NCBI GenBank assembly: GCA_902826225.1
Contig: CADEED010000008.1
Coordinates: forward strand, 9,241 to 59,778
DNA from: an uncultured Pseudomonadota bacterium
GTDB lineage: Bacteria > Pseudomonadota > Gammaproteobacteria > Steroidobacterales > Steroidobacteraceae
Direction: 5' to 3'
DNA length: 50,538 nt
In this document: positions 18,563 through 26,827 of the stretch, one piece after another
Numbering within the stretch: the stretch's first letter is position 1
Layout of the letters: the number at the start of each line of letters is the position of its first letter
The notes under the pieces: generated by a model
What the model was told of the DNA's origin: nothing
The model's input: only the letters and a program-made list of their open reading frames with translations
Database searches by the model: none
Made by a program: the position numbers and the translations under genes

Positions 18563-18888
18563 TTTCCCAGCAAACGGGGACAGGGCTCGAGGTCGCAGTC
18601 ACACGCCGTCTCCGGATCAGAATCCTCTCCGAAGCCCGCGGAGAGATCGCGCTTCGGAGAAGAAATGGGGACATTCCCCAATTCCTAGCAAGAGGGTACG
18701 CGCCTGGAAGGCACGTCCCCTTTTGCCCGCTTAGCGGGGAATTGGGGAATGTCCCCATTTCTTCTCCGGCGGTCGCTCACTCCTCGCCGATCTCTACGCG
18801 GGCTTCGGAGAGGATTCTGATCCGGAGACGGCGCCCAACTGTGGGCGCGAGCCCTGTCCCCGTTTGCCAGGAAATCAGGAATGTCCCC
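18549..18888. repeat. Long-hairpin repeat element, copy A (nested)
   Basis: A 340-bp imperfect palindrome. Outer arms 18549-18589 and 18848-18888 match at 39 of 41 positions (starting GGGGACATTCCTGATTTCC). Middle arms 18605-18640 and 18797-18832 are a perfect 36-bp pair. A third palindrome sits inside. Termini match copy B at 28596-28938. The element fills the gap between two convergent genes: it supplies the TGA of the BtuF-like gene and abuts the TGA of the MFS gene. Termini of this kind (GGGGACA...TGTCCCC) resemble REP-like sequences linked to IS200-type REP-associated transposases, but none is present here. Confidence 0.85.
18656..18767. repeat. Inner palindromic unit nested in copy A
   Basis: Perfect 30-bp arms, 18656-18685 and 18738-18767, each containing ATGGGGACATTCCCCAATTCC. 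The unit repeats the ATGGGGACATTCC terminus of the outer element, so it looks like a second, smaller family member inserted in the loop of the first, or a duplicated terminus. Confidence 0.8.
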
Positions 18889-18889
18889 A

Positions 18890-20128
18890 TCAAGCGCATT
18901 GAGCGGGGACGTGACTCCGCGCCAGCCGCCACACGAGGAAGGCCGTCAGCAACGACGTGGCCACCACGACATAGCCGGCTACATCGTAGTGCTCGATCTT
19001 CCCGTCGGCAGCCACCAGCACGATGTGCCCGGCGACCAGTGAGGCGAGGCCTCCGGACAACTGCTGAATCGACGCGTTGATCGCATTGAACGATCCGCGC
19101 TGCTGCAGCGACGGGATCTGCGTCATGAACGCCTGGAACGGGATCATGCGCGAGAAGATGCCGATGAACAGCACCACGTTGATCAGCGTGACCCACACGA
19201 GCGGCGTCGGGCCGAGGTGGGTGTAGACGAGTACCATCACGATCGTCAGCGCCGTGCCGCTGAAGAACACCCGCACCTTGCCGAAGCGATCCGACGCGCG
19301 ACCGGCGAGCACGCCGACGAAGATCGTGGCGACGCCCGTCACGAGGTAGATAGTCGGCAGGTGAGCCAGGTCTATTCCGAGGTTGTGGACCGTGAAAGCG
19401 CTGCTGAACGGCATCAGCATGAATCCGCCGGTGGCGAGGAACATCACGGTGACGAACGCCATCAGGTAGCGCGGCTCGCGCAGCGTGTCGAACAGGTGCC
19501 GGAACGCGCTGTGATCCTGCCGTGCCGCCAGGTGATCCGTGACGGGACGCAGGCGCCACGCGATGAACACCCCGACGATCACGGCAATCACGCTGAGCGC
19601 GATGAACGGCACGTGCCAGTTCCAGCGGTTGGACAGCCAGATGCCGATCGGAATGCCGAGCACCTGTGCGCCCGCGAACGATGCCTGGATCAGGCCCATG
19701 ACGCGGCCCCGCAGTTGCGGCGCGAACAGATCGGTGGCGATGGCGAGCACGACCGAGCCGATGACACCGCCGAACAGCCCGGTGACGATGCGCGCGATCA
19801 GCAGCGACTCGAACGACTGCGCGAGCCCGCACCACAACGTGCCCAGGACGAAGCCGCTGTAGAAGAACAGCAGCAGCTTCTTGCGGTCGAACCGGTCGGC
19901 GAAACCCGCGGTGAGGAAGCCCGAGATTCCGGCCGCGAACGCGTACCCCGACACCACCGAACCGAACTGCGCCGCGTCGATGGTCAACGCGGGCATGATC
20001 ACCGCGCCGAGCGGCGACATCAGCATGAAGTCCACGATCACCGCGAACTGCAGGAACGCCAGCATGCCGACCACCAGCTTCTGATAGCCGGTGAATTGCA
20101 CCTTCAGGGCGTCCCCGGGCGCCTTCAC
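18890..20128 (-). CDS. MFS transporter (12-helix drug/sugar exporter type)
   Basis: 412 residues with about 12 membrane helices. MFS motif A appears as [14 protein letters not shown] after helix 2 (about residue 77) and again in weaker form as [14 protein letters not shown] in the second half. The layout resembles the DHA1/AraJ-type exporters; the substrate cannot be told. The GTG start at 20128 overlaps the purC stop (GTGA), so translation is probably coupled to purC. The TGA stop touches the end of hairpin repeat A. Confidence 0.85.
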   Translation of the reverse strand: MKAPGDALKVQFTGYQKLVVGMLAFLQFAVIVDFMLMSPLGAVIMPALTIDAAQFGSVVSGYAFAAGISGFLTAGFADRFDRKKLLLFFYSGFVLGTLWCGLAQSFESLLIARIVTGLFGGVIGSVVLAIATDLFAPQLRGRVMGLIQASFAGAQVLGIPIGIWLSNRWNWHVPFIALSVIAVIVGVFIAWRLRPVTDHLAARQDHSAFRHLFDTLREPRYLMAFVTVMFLATGGFMLMPFSSAFTVHNLGIDLAHLPTIYLVTGVATIFVGVLAGRASDRFGKVRVFFSGTALTIVMVLVYTHLGPTPLVWVTLINVVLFIGIFSRMIPFQAFMTQIPSLQQRGSFNAINASIQQLSGGLASLVAGHIVLVAADGKIEHYDVAGYVVVATSLLTAFLVWRLARSHVPAQCA

Positions 20129-21018
20129 TTCGTCAGGCGCGTCAACGCCTCGAGATACTTCTCGCGGGTTCGCTCGATCACCTCCGCAGGCAAGCGTGGT
20201 CCCGGCGCCTTCTTGTTCCAGTCGAGCGTCTCCAGGTAGTCGCGCACGAACTGCTTGTCGAACGACGGCGGGCTCGTGCCTTCGCGGTAGGTGTCCGCTG
20301 GCCAGAAGCGCGACGAATCGGGTGTCAGCACTTCATCGATGAGCACGAGTTTCCCGTCCGGACCTTGAGCGAACTCGAACTTCGTGTCAGCGATGATGAT
20401 CCCGCGTTCGCGTGCGTATCGGGCCGCGAACTCGTACAGCGCGATCGAGGTGTCGCGCACGCGCGCCGCCACCTCCGCGCCCACGACCTTCGTGGCCTGC
20501 TCGAAGCTGATGGTTTCGTCCTTGTCGCCGATCGCCGCCTTGGTCGACGGCGTGAACAAGGTCTGCGGAAGTTTCGCGGCCTGCTTCAGGCCCGCAGGTA
20601 GTTTGATGCCGGAGATCGCGCCGGTGCTCTGGTAATCCTTCCAGCCGGAACCGATGACGTAACCGCGCACCACGGCCTCGAGCGGCACCGTCTTGAGGCG
20701 TTTCACGATGACCGCGCGGTCGGCCAGCAAGGCGCGCTCGGCCGGATCCTTCACGACCTCGTCGACGCTGCGGCCCGTCAGGTGGTTCGGCACGAGGTGC
20801 GCCGTCTTCCCGAACCAGAAATTGCTGATCGTGTTCAGCACGCGGCCCTTGTCGGGGATCGGATCGGGCATCACGACATCGAACGCGGAGAGCCGGTCGG
20901 TCGTCACGATCAGCATCGAATCCGCGTCGATCTCGTAGATATCGCGCACCTTGCCGGTGTGGATCTTGCGAAGTCCCGCGAGCGAGGTCGTATGAACGGG
21001 TGGGGCGGTGTGTAACAT
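20125..21018 (-). CDS. purC: SAICAR synthetase (phosphoribosylaminoimidazole-succinocarboxamide synthase)
   Basis: 297 residues with [48 protein letters not shown] and [20 protein letters not shown], the PurC ATP, CAIR and aspartate binding regions. It ligates aspartate to CAIR in purine synthesis, two steps after PurK/PurE in this window. An in-frame ATG at 21027 exists, but a TAATAT hexamer at 21030-21035 would put the transcript start at about 21023, favouring the ATG at 21018. It is divergent from djlA across 30 bp of AT-rich DNA. Confidence 0.95.
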   Translation of the reverse strand: MLHTAPPVHTTSLAGLRKIHTGKVRDIYEIDADSMLIVTTDRLSAFDVVMPDPIPDKGRVLNTISNFWFGKTAHLVPNHLTGRSVDEVVKDPAERALLADRAVIVKRLKTVPLEAVVRGYVIGSGWKDYQSTGAISGIKLPAGLKQAAKLPQTLFTPSTKAAIGDKDETISFEQATKVVGAEVAARVRDTSIALYEFAARYARERGIIIADTKFEFAQGPDGKLVLIDEVLTPDSSRFWPADTYREGTSPPSFDKQFVRDYLETLDWNKKAPGPRLPAEVIERTREKYLEALTRLTK

Positions 21019-21048
21019 ACTCGCCATGAATATTAGCAAGGCCGTCCG

Positions 21049-21873
21049 GTGAGCTGGACGGGAAAGATCATCGGCGCGATCGTCGGGTTCCTGATCTTCC
21101 GCGGCTTCGTCGGTGCAATGGTCGGCGCCTTCATCGGGCATCTCTACGACCAATCCGCGGCCGCGCGCCGTCGCGGCCCGGGAGCCAGCCCGCTCGAGAT
21201 CGGCGAGCGCTTCTTCACCGCGACGTTCGAGGTCATGGGCCACGTCGCGAAGTCGGACGGGCGCGTATCGGAGGCCGAGATCGCCGCCGCGCGCCAGGTG
21301 ATGTCCGACCTGCGTCTCGACGGGGCGCAGATCCATGCGGCCATCGGCTGTTTCACGCGCGGCAAGGATGCCGACTTCGATCTCGAATCGACCATGCAGG
21401 GGCTCGCGAACGCGTGCGCGCGACAGCCGCACCTGCTGCGCGTGTTCCTCGAGATCCAGGTGCGCGCAGCGCTGGAAGGCGTCGACATGCAGGGGCCGGC
21501 GAAGCAGGCCGTCCAGCGGGTCGCGGAGCTGCTCGACGTCTCGCGGCTCGAGCTGGCCCACATGGAGGCGGTGCTGCGCATCCGTCGCGAGCAGTTCCGC
21601 GCGAATGGCGGTGCGCGTGGCGGATCGGCCGGTGGCCAGGCGCCGCCGAAGAGCAGCATGCGGATCGACGCGGCTTACCAGATCCTGGAGGTCGATCCGA
21701 AAACGTCGAACGCAGATATCTCGAAGGCCTATCGCCGCCAGCTCAGCAAGCACCATCCCGACAAGCTCAAGGCCAACGGCCTGCCCGACTCGATGCTCGA
21801 GCACGCCAAGCAACGCACGCAGCAGATCATCGAGGCGTACGAGCTCATCAAGTCGCAGCGGGGCATGACGTGA
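21049..21873 (+). CDS. djlA: DjlA-type membrane co-chaperone (TerB + DnaJ)
   Basis: 274 residues from a GTG start. A short glycine-rich membrane helix at 6-32 ([20 protein letters not shown]) is followed by a TerB-like helical domain ([26 protein letters not shown]) and, after a Gly/Ala linker, a C-terminal J domain at about 205-274 with the HPD motif in SKHHPDK. This order is that of DjlA, an inner-membrane J protein that stimulates DnaK. The CNNM gene starts 7 bp after its stop. Confidence 0.93.
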   Translation: MSWTGKIIGAIVGFLIFRGFVGAMVGAFIGHLYDQSAAARRRGPGASPLEIGERFFTATFEVMGHVAKSDGRVSEAEIAAARQVMSDLRLDGAQIHAAIGCFTRGKDADFDLESTMQGLANACARQPHLLRVFLEIQVRAALEGVDMQGPAKQAVQRVAELLDVSRLELAHMEAVLRIRREQFRANGGARGGSAGGQAPPKSSMRIDAAYQILEVDPKTSNADISKAYRRQLSKHHPDKLKANGLPDSMLEHAKQRTQQIIEAYELIKSQRGMT

Positions 21874-21880
21874 GCGGCCC

Positions 21881-23197
21881 ATGAACTGGGGCGAGGCGGC
21901 GGTGCTGGTCGGCCTGATCCTGCTCAATGGCCTGTTCGCCGGATCCGAGATGGCGCTGGTCTCCGCGCGCAAGGCGCGGCTCCAGGCGCGCGCCGCGAAA
22001 GGGCACCTCGGCGCGCGAGCGGCGCTCAGGCTGCTCGAGGATCCGACGCGGCTCCTGTCGACGGTCCAGATCGGCATCACGCTCGTCGGCATCCTGACGG
22101 GCGTCTACAGCGGCGCGGTGTTCGCCGAGGACCTGGCCGCCGTGCTCGCGCGATACGAGTGGCTGTTGCCTTACACGCACGAAACCGCGTTCACGCTGGT
22201 CGTCATCGTGGTCACCTACCTGTCGCTGATCCTGGGCGAGCTCGTGCCGAAGCGCGTGGCGCTCGCGCATGCCGAAACGATCGCGGAGTTCGCCGCGATG
22301 CCCATGCACTGGCTGTCGCGCGCGGCCTTTCCGCTCGTCTGGCTGCTGCGAACCTCGACCGAAGCCGTGTCGAAGCTGCTGCCCGTATCGAGCGCGCCGC
22401 AGTCGTCGATCACCGAAGACGAGTTGCGCACGATGATCGCGGAGGGCGCCAGGGAAGGCGTGTTCCACCGGCGCGAGAAGGAGCTCATCGAAGGCGTGCT
22501 GCGGCTCGCCGACATGCCGGTGCAGTCCATCATGATCCAGCGCAACGACATCCTCTGGCTCGACGCGCACATGAGTCTCGAGCTGCAGTGGCGCGAGGCG
22601 CGTGCCAGCGGGCACTCCCGCTTCCTGCTTTGCGAAGGCGTGCTGGACAAGATGCTCGGCGTGATCACGCTCGCCGATCTCGGCGAGGCGCTGCGCCTCG
22701 GCGCGCTGAATCCCGAACAGCACCTGCGCCAGGCGCTGCACGTGCCGCCGTCGGTGTCGCCGCTCAAGCTGCTCGACATGTTCCGCGGGTCGAACGTCCA
22801 CCTGGCGGTCGTCACCGGGGAATACGGCGAGGTGCTCGGGCTGCTCACGCCGGCGGACATCCTGAAAGCGATCGCGGGCGGTATCGGCGACGTCACCTCG
22901 CGCGAACGCAGCGAGGCCGTGCGGCGCGACGACGGCAGCTGGTTGTTGGACGGGCAGATCGCCATCCACGAGGTCGAGCTGCTGCTGGAGCGCAACGACC
23001 TCGCCGACGGCGACAACTTCCACACGATCGGCGGTTTCCTGCTGTGGCACCTCGGCCGACTGCCGGCCTGCGGCGAAACCCTCACCTGGCGCGACCTCAG
23101 GCTCGAAGTCGTCGATCTCGACGGCACCCGAATAGACAAGATCCTCATCTCGCGGCGGCCCGTCACGGCGGAGGCGGGCGGATCGTCGCCCGCCTGA
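21881..23197 (+). CDS. CNNM/CBS-domain membrane protein (hemolysin family, CorC-like transporter)
   Basis: 438 residues in the order CNNM (DUF21) membrane domain (about 1-190, with [20 protein letters not shown] and [11 protein letters not shown]), paired CBS domains (about 205-330) and a C-terminal transporter-associated domain (about 345-425, [18 protein letters not shown]). Family members are implicated in Mg2+ or Co2+ transport; the 'hemolysin' label is historical. It follows djlA by 7 bp and precedes rpe by 24 bp on the same strand. Confidence 0.92.
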   Translation: MNWGEAAVLVGLILLNGLFAGSEMALVSARKARLQARAAKGHLGARAALRLLEDPTRLLSTVQIGITLVGILTGVYSGAVFAEDLAAVLARYEWLLPYTHETAFTLVVIVVTYLSLILGELVPKRVALAHAETIAEFAAMPMHWLSRAAFPLVWLLRTSTEAVSKLLPVSSAPQSSITEDELRTMIAEGAREGVFHRREKELIEGVLRLADMPVQSIMIQRNDILWLDAHMSLELQWREARASGHSRFLLCEGVLDKMLGVITLADLGEALRLGALNPEQHLRQALHVPPSVSPLKLLDMFRGSNVHLAVVTGEYGEVLGLLTPADILKAIAGGIGDVTSRERSEAVRRDDGSWLLDGQIAIHEVELLLERNDLADGDNFHTIGGFLLWHLGRLPACGETLTWRDLRLEVVDLDGTRIDKILISRRPVTAEAGGSSPA

Positions 23198-23221
23198 ACG
23201 CCATCACGTAAACTGCCGTTC

Positions 23222-23890
23222 ATGCTCACGCCCTGGATCGCGCCCTCGATTCTCTCCGCGGATTTCGCCCGGCTGGGCGACGAGGTCAACTCGGTCATCG
23301 CCGCCGGCGCGGACGTCGTGCACTTCGACGTGATGGACAATCACTACGTGCCGAATCTCACGATCGGGCCGCTCGTGTGCGAGGCGCTGCGCAAGCATGG
23401 CGTGACGGCGCCGATCGACGTGCATCTGATGGTGAAGCCGGTGGATCGCATCGTCCCGGACTTCGCGAAGGCGGGCGCCACCTACATCTCGTTCCACCCC
23501 GAGGCCAGCGATCACATCGATCGCACCATCGGGCTCATCCACGAGAACGGCTGCAAGGCCGGGCTGGTGTTCAATCCCGCGACGCCGCTCGACCATCTCG
23601 CGTACACGATCGGAAAACTCGACCTGGTGTTGCTGATGTCGGTGAACCCCGGCTTCGGCGGACAGGCGTTCATTCCCGCCGTGCTCGACAAGGTGCGCGC
23701 GGTGCGCAAGCTCATCGACGCCACGGGGAAGCCGATCCGTCTCGAGATCGACGGCGGCGTGAAGATCGACAACATCGGCGAGATTGCGCGCGCCGGCGCG
23801 GACATGTTCGTCGCGGGCTCGGCGATCTTCGGCGCGAAGGATTACCGACAGACGATCGCCGCGATGCGGCAGGCCATTGCGGCGAAGTAG
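23222..23890 (+). CDS. rpe: Ribulose-phosphate 3-epimerase
   Basis: 222 residues, a TIM barrel with [50 protein letters not shown] and EIDGGVK, carrying the metal-binding His/Asp residues. It interconverts ribulose-5-phosphate and xylulose-5-phosphate in the pentose phosphate pathway; rpiA, the other ribulose-5-phosphate enzyme, is at 40779. TAAACT at 23209-23214 ends 7 nt before the ATG and no Shine-Dalgarno is visible. Confidence 0.97.
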   Translation: MLTPWIAPSILSADFARLGDEVNSVIAAGADVVHFDVMDNHYVPNLTIGPLVCEALRKHGVTAPIDVHLMVKPVDRIVPDFAKAGATYISFHPEASDHIDRTIGLIHENGCKAGLVFNPATPLDHLAYTIGKLDLVLLMSVNPGFGGQAFIPAVLDKVRAVRKLIDATGKPIRLEIDGGVKIDNIGEIARAGADMFVAGSAIFGAKDYRQTIAAMRQAIAAK

Positions 23891-24055
23891 ACCCGGAGCT
23901 GGGCGCCGCCGGCGGGCTCGAGACCTCAGCCTTTCGACCCGCCTGTGCGAACGGACTGCGAGCCGACGACGCCGATATCGCTGGTGGCGAGCAGCGCGCT
24001 CACGAGGGCCGCGGCTGTTCGCATGGGGCCGGTCGGCAGGAGCGCGTGCAAAATG

Positions 24056-24086
24056 CGAAAACGCCGGCTCAGGGCCGGCGTTTTCG
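24056..24086. terminator. Bidirectional terminator between rpe and crp-like gene
   Basis: Perfect 13-bp inverted repeat, CGAAAACGCCGGC at 24056-24068 and its complement at 24074-24086, with A and T stretches in the stem base. It lies between convergent genes. The remaining 23891-24055 holds no ORF or RNA I can support. Confidence 0.88.
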
Positions 24087-24105
24087 GGAAACGTGTCTCT
24101 GTCCG

Positions 24106-24852
24106 CTATTCGTCGTCGTCCTCGTCATCGTCGTCTTCGACGCGCGAGTTGCTGACCTTGCCGGTGCTCTTGCCACCCTGCACGGGGACGACCACCGGAC
24201 GGGTCTTCATCTTGGGCCGAGCGTTGAATACCACGATGGTCTTGCCGGTGGCGCGCAGCAGGCCCTGGTCTTCCAGCACCTTCAGCACGCGGCCCGCCAT
24301 TTCACGCGAGCAGCCGACGAGGCGCGAGAGCTCCTGGCGGCTCACCTTGATCTGCATGCCCTCCGGATGCGTCATCGCGTCCGGCTCGCCGCAGAGGTCC
24401 ATGATCGCGTGCGCCACACGGCCGGTGACGTCGACGAAGGCGAGATCCGAGAGCTTGCGGTTGGTCCGGTCGAGGCGCGTCGCCAGCTGCGTCGCAAGCT
24501 CGAACACCAGGCCGGGGCTTTCCGCCGCGATCTGGCGGAAGCGTGGATAGGTCATTTCCGCGAGCTCGCAATGATTGCGCGTGCGCACCCAGGCGCTGCG
24601 CAGCGGTGACTCGTGGAACAGGCCCATCTCTCCGAAGAACTGGCCCTTGTTGAGGTAGGCGAGAACCATCTCGTTGCCTTCCTCGTCCTCGACCATCACC
24701 TCGACCGAGCCGCTGATGATGTAGTACAGGACATCGGGCAGATCGCCCGCATGAATCACGACCGTTTTCGACGGCACGGTTCGAATGCGGCAATAGCTCA
24801 GAAAGCGATTGATTGCCGGAATGTCGCTGAGGGGTTTGACCGCCTCTTCCAT
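24106..24852 (-). CDS. crp: Crp/Vfr-type cyclic-nucleotide regulator with acidic C-terminal tail
   Basis: 248 residues from the ATG at 24852, chosen because GGGAGA lies 5 nt upstream; an in-frame ATG at 24894 lacks this. The cNMP domain contains VLYYIISGSVEVMVEDEEG and the pocket FGEMGLFHESPLRSAWVR, with the Glu, Arg and Ser contacts of cAMP-binding Crp. The helix-turn-helix is KVSRQELSRLVGCSREMAGRVLKVLEDQGL, near E. coli Crp. After GKTIVVF, where E. coli Crp ends, about 35 extra residues finish in DDDDEDDDE. A CRP-like site lies about 100 bp upstream. Clp of Xanthomonas, which binds c-di-GMP, is an alternative ligand class. Confidence 0.92.
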   Translation of the reverse strand: MEEAVKPLSDIPAINRFLSYCRIRTVPSKTVVIHAGDLPDVLYYIISGSVEVMVEDEEGNEMVLAYLNKGQFFGEMGLFHESPLRSAWVRTRNHCELAEMTYPRFRQIAAESPGLVFELATQLATRLDRTNRKLSDLAFVDVTGRVAHAIMDLCGEPDAMTHPEGMQIKVSRQELSRLVGCSREMAGRVLKVLEDQGLLRATGKTIVVFNARPKMKTRPVVVPVQGGKSTGKVSNSRVEDDDDEDDDE

Positions 24853-24901
24853 CTGACTCTCCCTTGCTGCTTGCATCGTCGCCCTACCTGCCAATCAGCA
24901 T

Positions 24902-24922
24902 TAAGTTGTATTACATAACTTA
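24902..24922. promoter_or_regulatory. Inverted repeat in crp promoter region
   Basis: TAAGTT at 24902-24907 and AACTTA at 24917-24922, separated by 9 nt, in the only AT-rich stretch upstream of the crp-like gene. It overlaps a plausible minus-strand -10 (TAATAC, 24908-24913). It may be an operator or simply part of the promoter. Confidence 0.4.
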
Positions 24923-24954
24923 CTGCTGCGGCAAGCAAAAGACCACGGACCAAC

Positions 24955-24970
24955 CGTGACCTCGATCACA
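24955..24970. promoter_or_regulatory. CRP-type binding site upstream of the crp-like gene
   Basis: On the minus strand it reads TGTGATCGAGGTCACG, i.e. TGTGA-N6-TCACG, one mismatch from the CRP consensus TGTGA-N6-TCACA. Its centre is about 61 bp upstream of a start site inferred from TAATAC. This suggests autoregulation of the crp-like gene. Confidence 0.65.
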
Positions 24971-24990
24971 GGCCGGTCTTTCGGGCGACA

Positions 24991-25650
24991 TCAAATTCGA
25001 TACGAAGTATGCGTCATTACGCGGGCAGTTCGCCGCATGAGTTCGCGCACGGGTCCGGGAAGCGATGCTCCACCGGCGCTTTCGGCGCTCCGGCCATGGC
25101 TCGCTTCGTCGGATCGCATGGCGTCGACGATCGCGCGACTGCGCTGATCTTCCGCCGGCAGACGATCGAGATGACTCTGCAGATGGCCTTCCACCTGACG
25201 CTCGGTTTCCGCGACGAAGCCCAGGCTGACGCGGTCGCCGAGTAAAGCCGCGAGCGCGCCGATGCCGAAGGAGCCGGCGTACCAGAGCGGATTGAGCACG
25301 CTCGGGCGGGCGTCGAGCTCCGCGAGCCGCTGCTCGCACCAGGCGAGATGGTCGGTTTCCTCGCGGGCGGCATGAAGCATGAACTCGCGTACCTGGGGAT
25401 CGCGCGCGAACAAGGCCTGGGCGTGATACAGCGCCTGGGCCGCGACCTCGCCGGCGTGGTTGACGCGCATCAGGGCCGCCGATTCCTTCCGCTCGGCGGC
25501 GCTGAGCGCCGCGTCGGACTGCTTCGCCTCCCGGGCGGAAGCCGGCGCGCCGGGCAGGGACCGGGATGCGGCCGGGGGCGCCAGCAGCGCCCGGAGGGCG
25601 CGATCTGCCGCGGATATAAAGGTATCGACAGGAGAGGGGCCCTGGGCCAT
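24991..25650 (-). CDS. coq7: Coq7-type demethoxyubiquinone hydroxylase
   Basis: 219 residues, a di-iron carboxylate four-helix protein. Ligand motifs are [34 protein letters not shown] and DEASH. It adds the C6 hydroxyl of ubiquinone and replaces UbiF in many proteobacteria, consistent with only two Ubi flavin hydroxylases (ubiH, ubiI) at 45688-48143. The ATG at 25650 was chosen over 25677: TATACT at 25658-25663 (minus strand) ends 7 nt before it, so the longer start would precede the likely transcript start. No Shine-Dalgarno is seen. Confidence 0.92.
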   Translation of the reverse strand: MAQGPSPVDTFISAADRALRALLAPPAASRSLPGAPASAREAKQSDAALSAAERKESAALMRVNHAGEVAAQALYHAQALFARDPQVREFMLHAAREETDHLAWCEQRLAELDARPSVLNPLWYAGSFGIGALAALLGDRVSLGFVAETERQVEGHLQSHLDRLPAEDQRSRAIVDAMRSDEASHGRSAESAGGASLPGPVRELMRRTARVMTHTSYRI

Positions 25651-25703
25651 GGCGGCGAGTATAAGCCCCCGGACCATCAGGGGTTTTGGAAAGGACCTTC
25701 TCT

Positions 25704-25732
25704 TTGCAAAGCCTCAGGGCGTTGAGTACACT
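25704..25732 (+). promoter_or_regulatory. Sigma-70 promoter of rplM-rpsI
   Basis: TTGCAA at 25704-25709, a 17-bp spacer and TACACT at 25727-25732. The predicted start near 25739 leaves a ~95-nt leader before rplM, with room for a regulatory structure. Confidence 0.75.
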
Positions 25733-25834
25733 TGCGCCCCTTTTTCCAGGGGCCCGCCTCTTCAGATTCCAGCCCAGTTCCCGCTTCCGGGTGCTGCGCC
25801 GGAGCGTGGGCCCACCCGGTGGTTGGAGTTCGTG

Positions 25835-26263
25835 ATGTCTACTGTTTTTGCGAAGAATGAAAACGTGCGCAGCGACTGGTACGTCGTCGACGCCTCGGAC
25901 AAGGTGCTCGGCCGCCTGTGCACGCAGATCGCCATGCGCCTCAAGGGCAAGCACAAGGCGAGCTTCACGCCGCACATCGACACCGGCGATCACATCGTCG
26001 TGTTGAACGCGGAGAAGATCAAAGTCACCGGCAACAAGCTCGACGACAAGATCTATTACCACCACACCGGCGCCATCGGTGGCATCAAGTCCATCGCCCT
26101 CGGCAAGCTGCTCAAGGAGCACCCCGAGCGCGCCATCGAATTCGCGGTCAAGGGCATGCTTCCGAAGGGCCCGCTCGGCCGCAAGATGTACAAGAAACTG
26201 CACGTGTTCGCGGGGGACAAACACCCGCACGCCGCGCAGCAACCCAAGCAGCTCGAGATTTAA
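25835..26263 (+). CDS. rplM: 50S ribosomal protein L13
   Basis: 142 residues, the standard L13 length, with [38 protein letters not shown] (quoted in part), [25 protein letters not shown] and [11 protein letters not shown]. It binds 23S rRNA early in 50S assembly. A GGAG lies 9 nt before the ATG. rpsI follows after 3 nt, the conserved rplM-rpsI operon. Confidence 0.98.
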   Translation: MSTVFAKNENVRSDWYVVDASDKVLGRLCTQIAMRLKGKHKASFTPHIDTGDHIVVLNAEKIKVTGNKLDDKIYYHHTGAIGGIKSIALGKLLKEHPERAIEFAVKGMLPKGPLGRKMYKKLHVFAGDKHPHAAQQPKQLEI

Positions 26264-26266
26264 ACA

Positions 26267-26665
26267 ATGCCCGCCGCCGCCAAAGCCAATTACGGTACCG
26301 GTCGTCGCAAGACCGCCGCCGCCCGCGTCTTCCTCAAGCCGGGTTCCGGCAAGATCACCGTCAACGATCGTCCGCTCGACGAGTTCTTCGGCCGCGAAAC
26401 CGGCCGCATGATCGTCCGCCAGCCGCTCGAGCTGGTTCAGCTGACGAACAAGTTCGACATCTCGGTCACCGTCGCGGGCGGAGGCATCACCGGCCAGGCC
26501 GGCGCCATCCGTCACGGCATCACGCGCGCGCTCATGGAGTACGACGGCGAACTGCGCAAGCAGTTGCGCGTCGCCGGCTTCGTCACGCGCGATGCGCGCG
26601 AAGTCGAGCGCAAGAAGGTCGGTCGCCGCAAGGCGCGTCGTGGAACCCAGTACTCGAAGCGTTAA
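26267..26665 (+). CDS. rpsI: 30S ribosomal protein S9
   Basis: 132 residues with [37 protein letters not shown] and the basic tail [17 protein letters not shown] whose last residues reach the P-site tRNA. It is the second gene of the rplM-rpsI operon, 3 nt after rplM. Confidence 0.98.
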   Translation: MPAAAKANYGTGRRKTAAARVFLKPGSGKITVNDRPLDEFFGRETGRMIVRQPLELVQLTNKFDISVTVAGGGITGQAGAIRHGITRALMEYDGELRKQLRVAGFVTRDAREVERKKVGRRKARRGTQYSKR

Positions 26666-26702
26666 GCGCTCCGATACACTGGCGCTCAGACGGCCAAGTT
26701 TT

Positions 26703-26776
26703 TGGGGGATCGTCTAGCGGTAGGACAACGGACTCTGACTCCGTTTACCTAGGTTCGAATCCTAGTCCCCCAGCCA
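26703..26776 (+). tRNA. tRNA-Gln (CTG anticodon)
   Basis: Acceptor strands TGGGGGA (26703-26709) and TCCCCCA (26766-26772) pair fully. The discriminator is G and CCA is encoded (26774-26776). The anticodon stem-loop ACGGACTCTGACTCCGT carries CTG, and the T arm has GGTTCGAATCC. It closely resembles E. coli glnV/glnX tRNA. Confidence 0.97.
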
Positions 26777-26783
26777 ACAATGG

Positions 26784-26812
26784 AAACCCGCCGAAAGGCG
26801 GGTTTCTTTTTT
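26784..26812 (+). terminator. Rho-independent terminator after tRNA-Gln
   Basis: AAACCCGCC (26784-26792), a GAAA loop, and GGCGGGTTT (26797-26805), followed by CTTTTTT. A canonical terminator 8 nt past the tRNA. Confidence 0.95.
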
Positions 26813-26827
26813 GCGAGGTAGTTAGCA

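Noticed and set aside
18549..18888. CRISPR array or tandem repeat
   Set aside because: The repeats are inverted, not regularly spaced direct repeats, and there are no cas genes.
18091..19080. Plus-strand frame running through hairpin repeat A
   Set aside because: Its middle is the palindrome itself and its ends are shadows of the BtuF-like and MFS genes; no protein family features.
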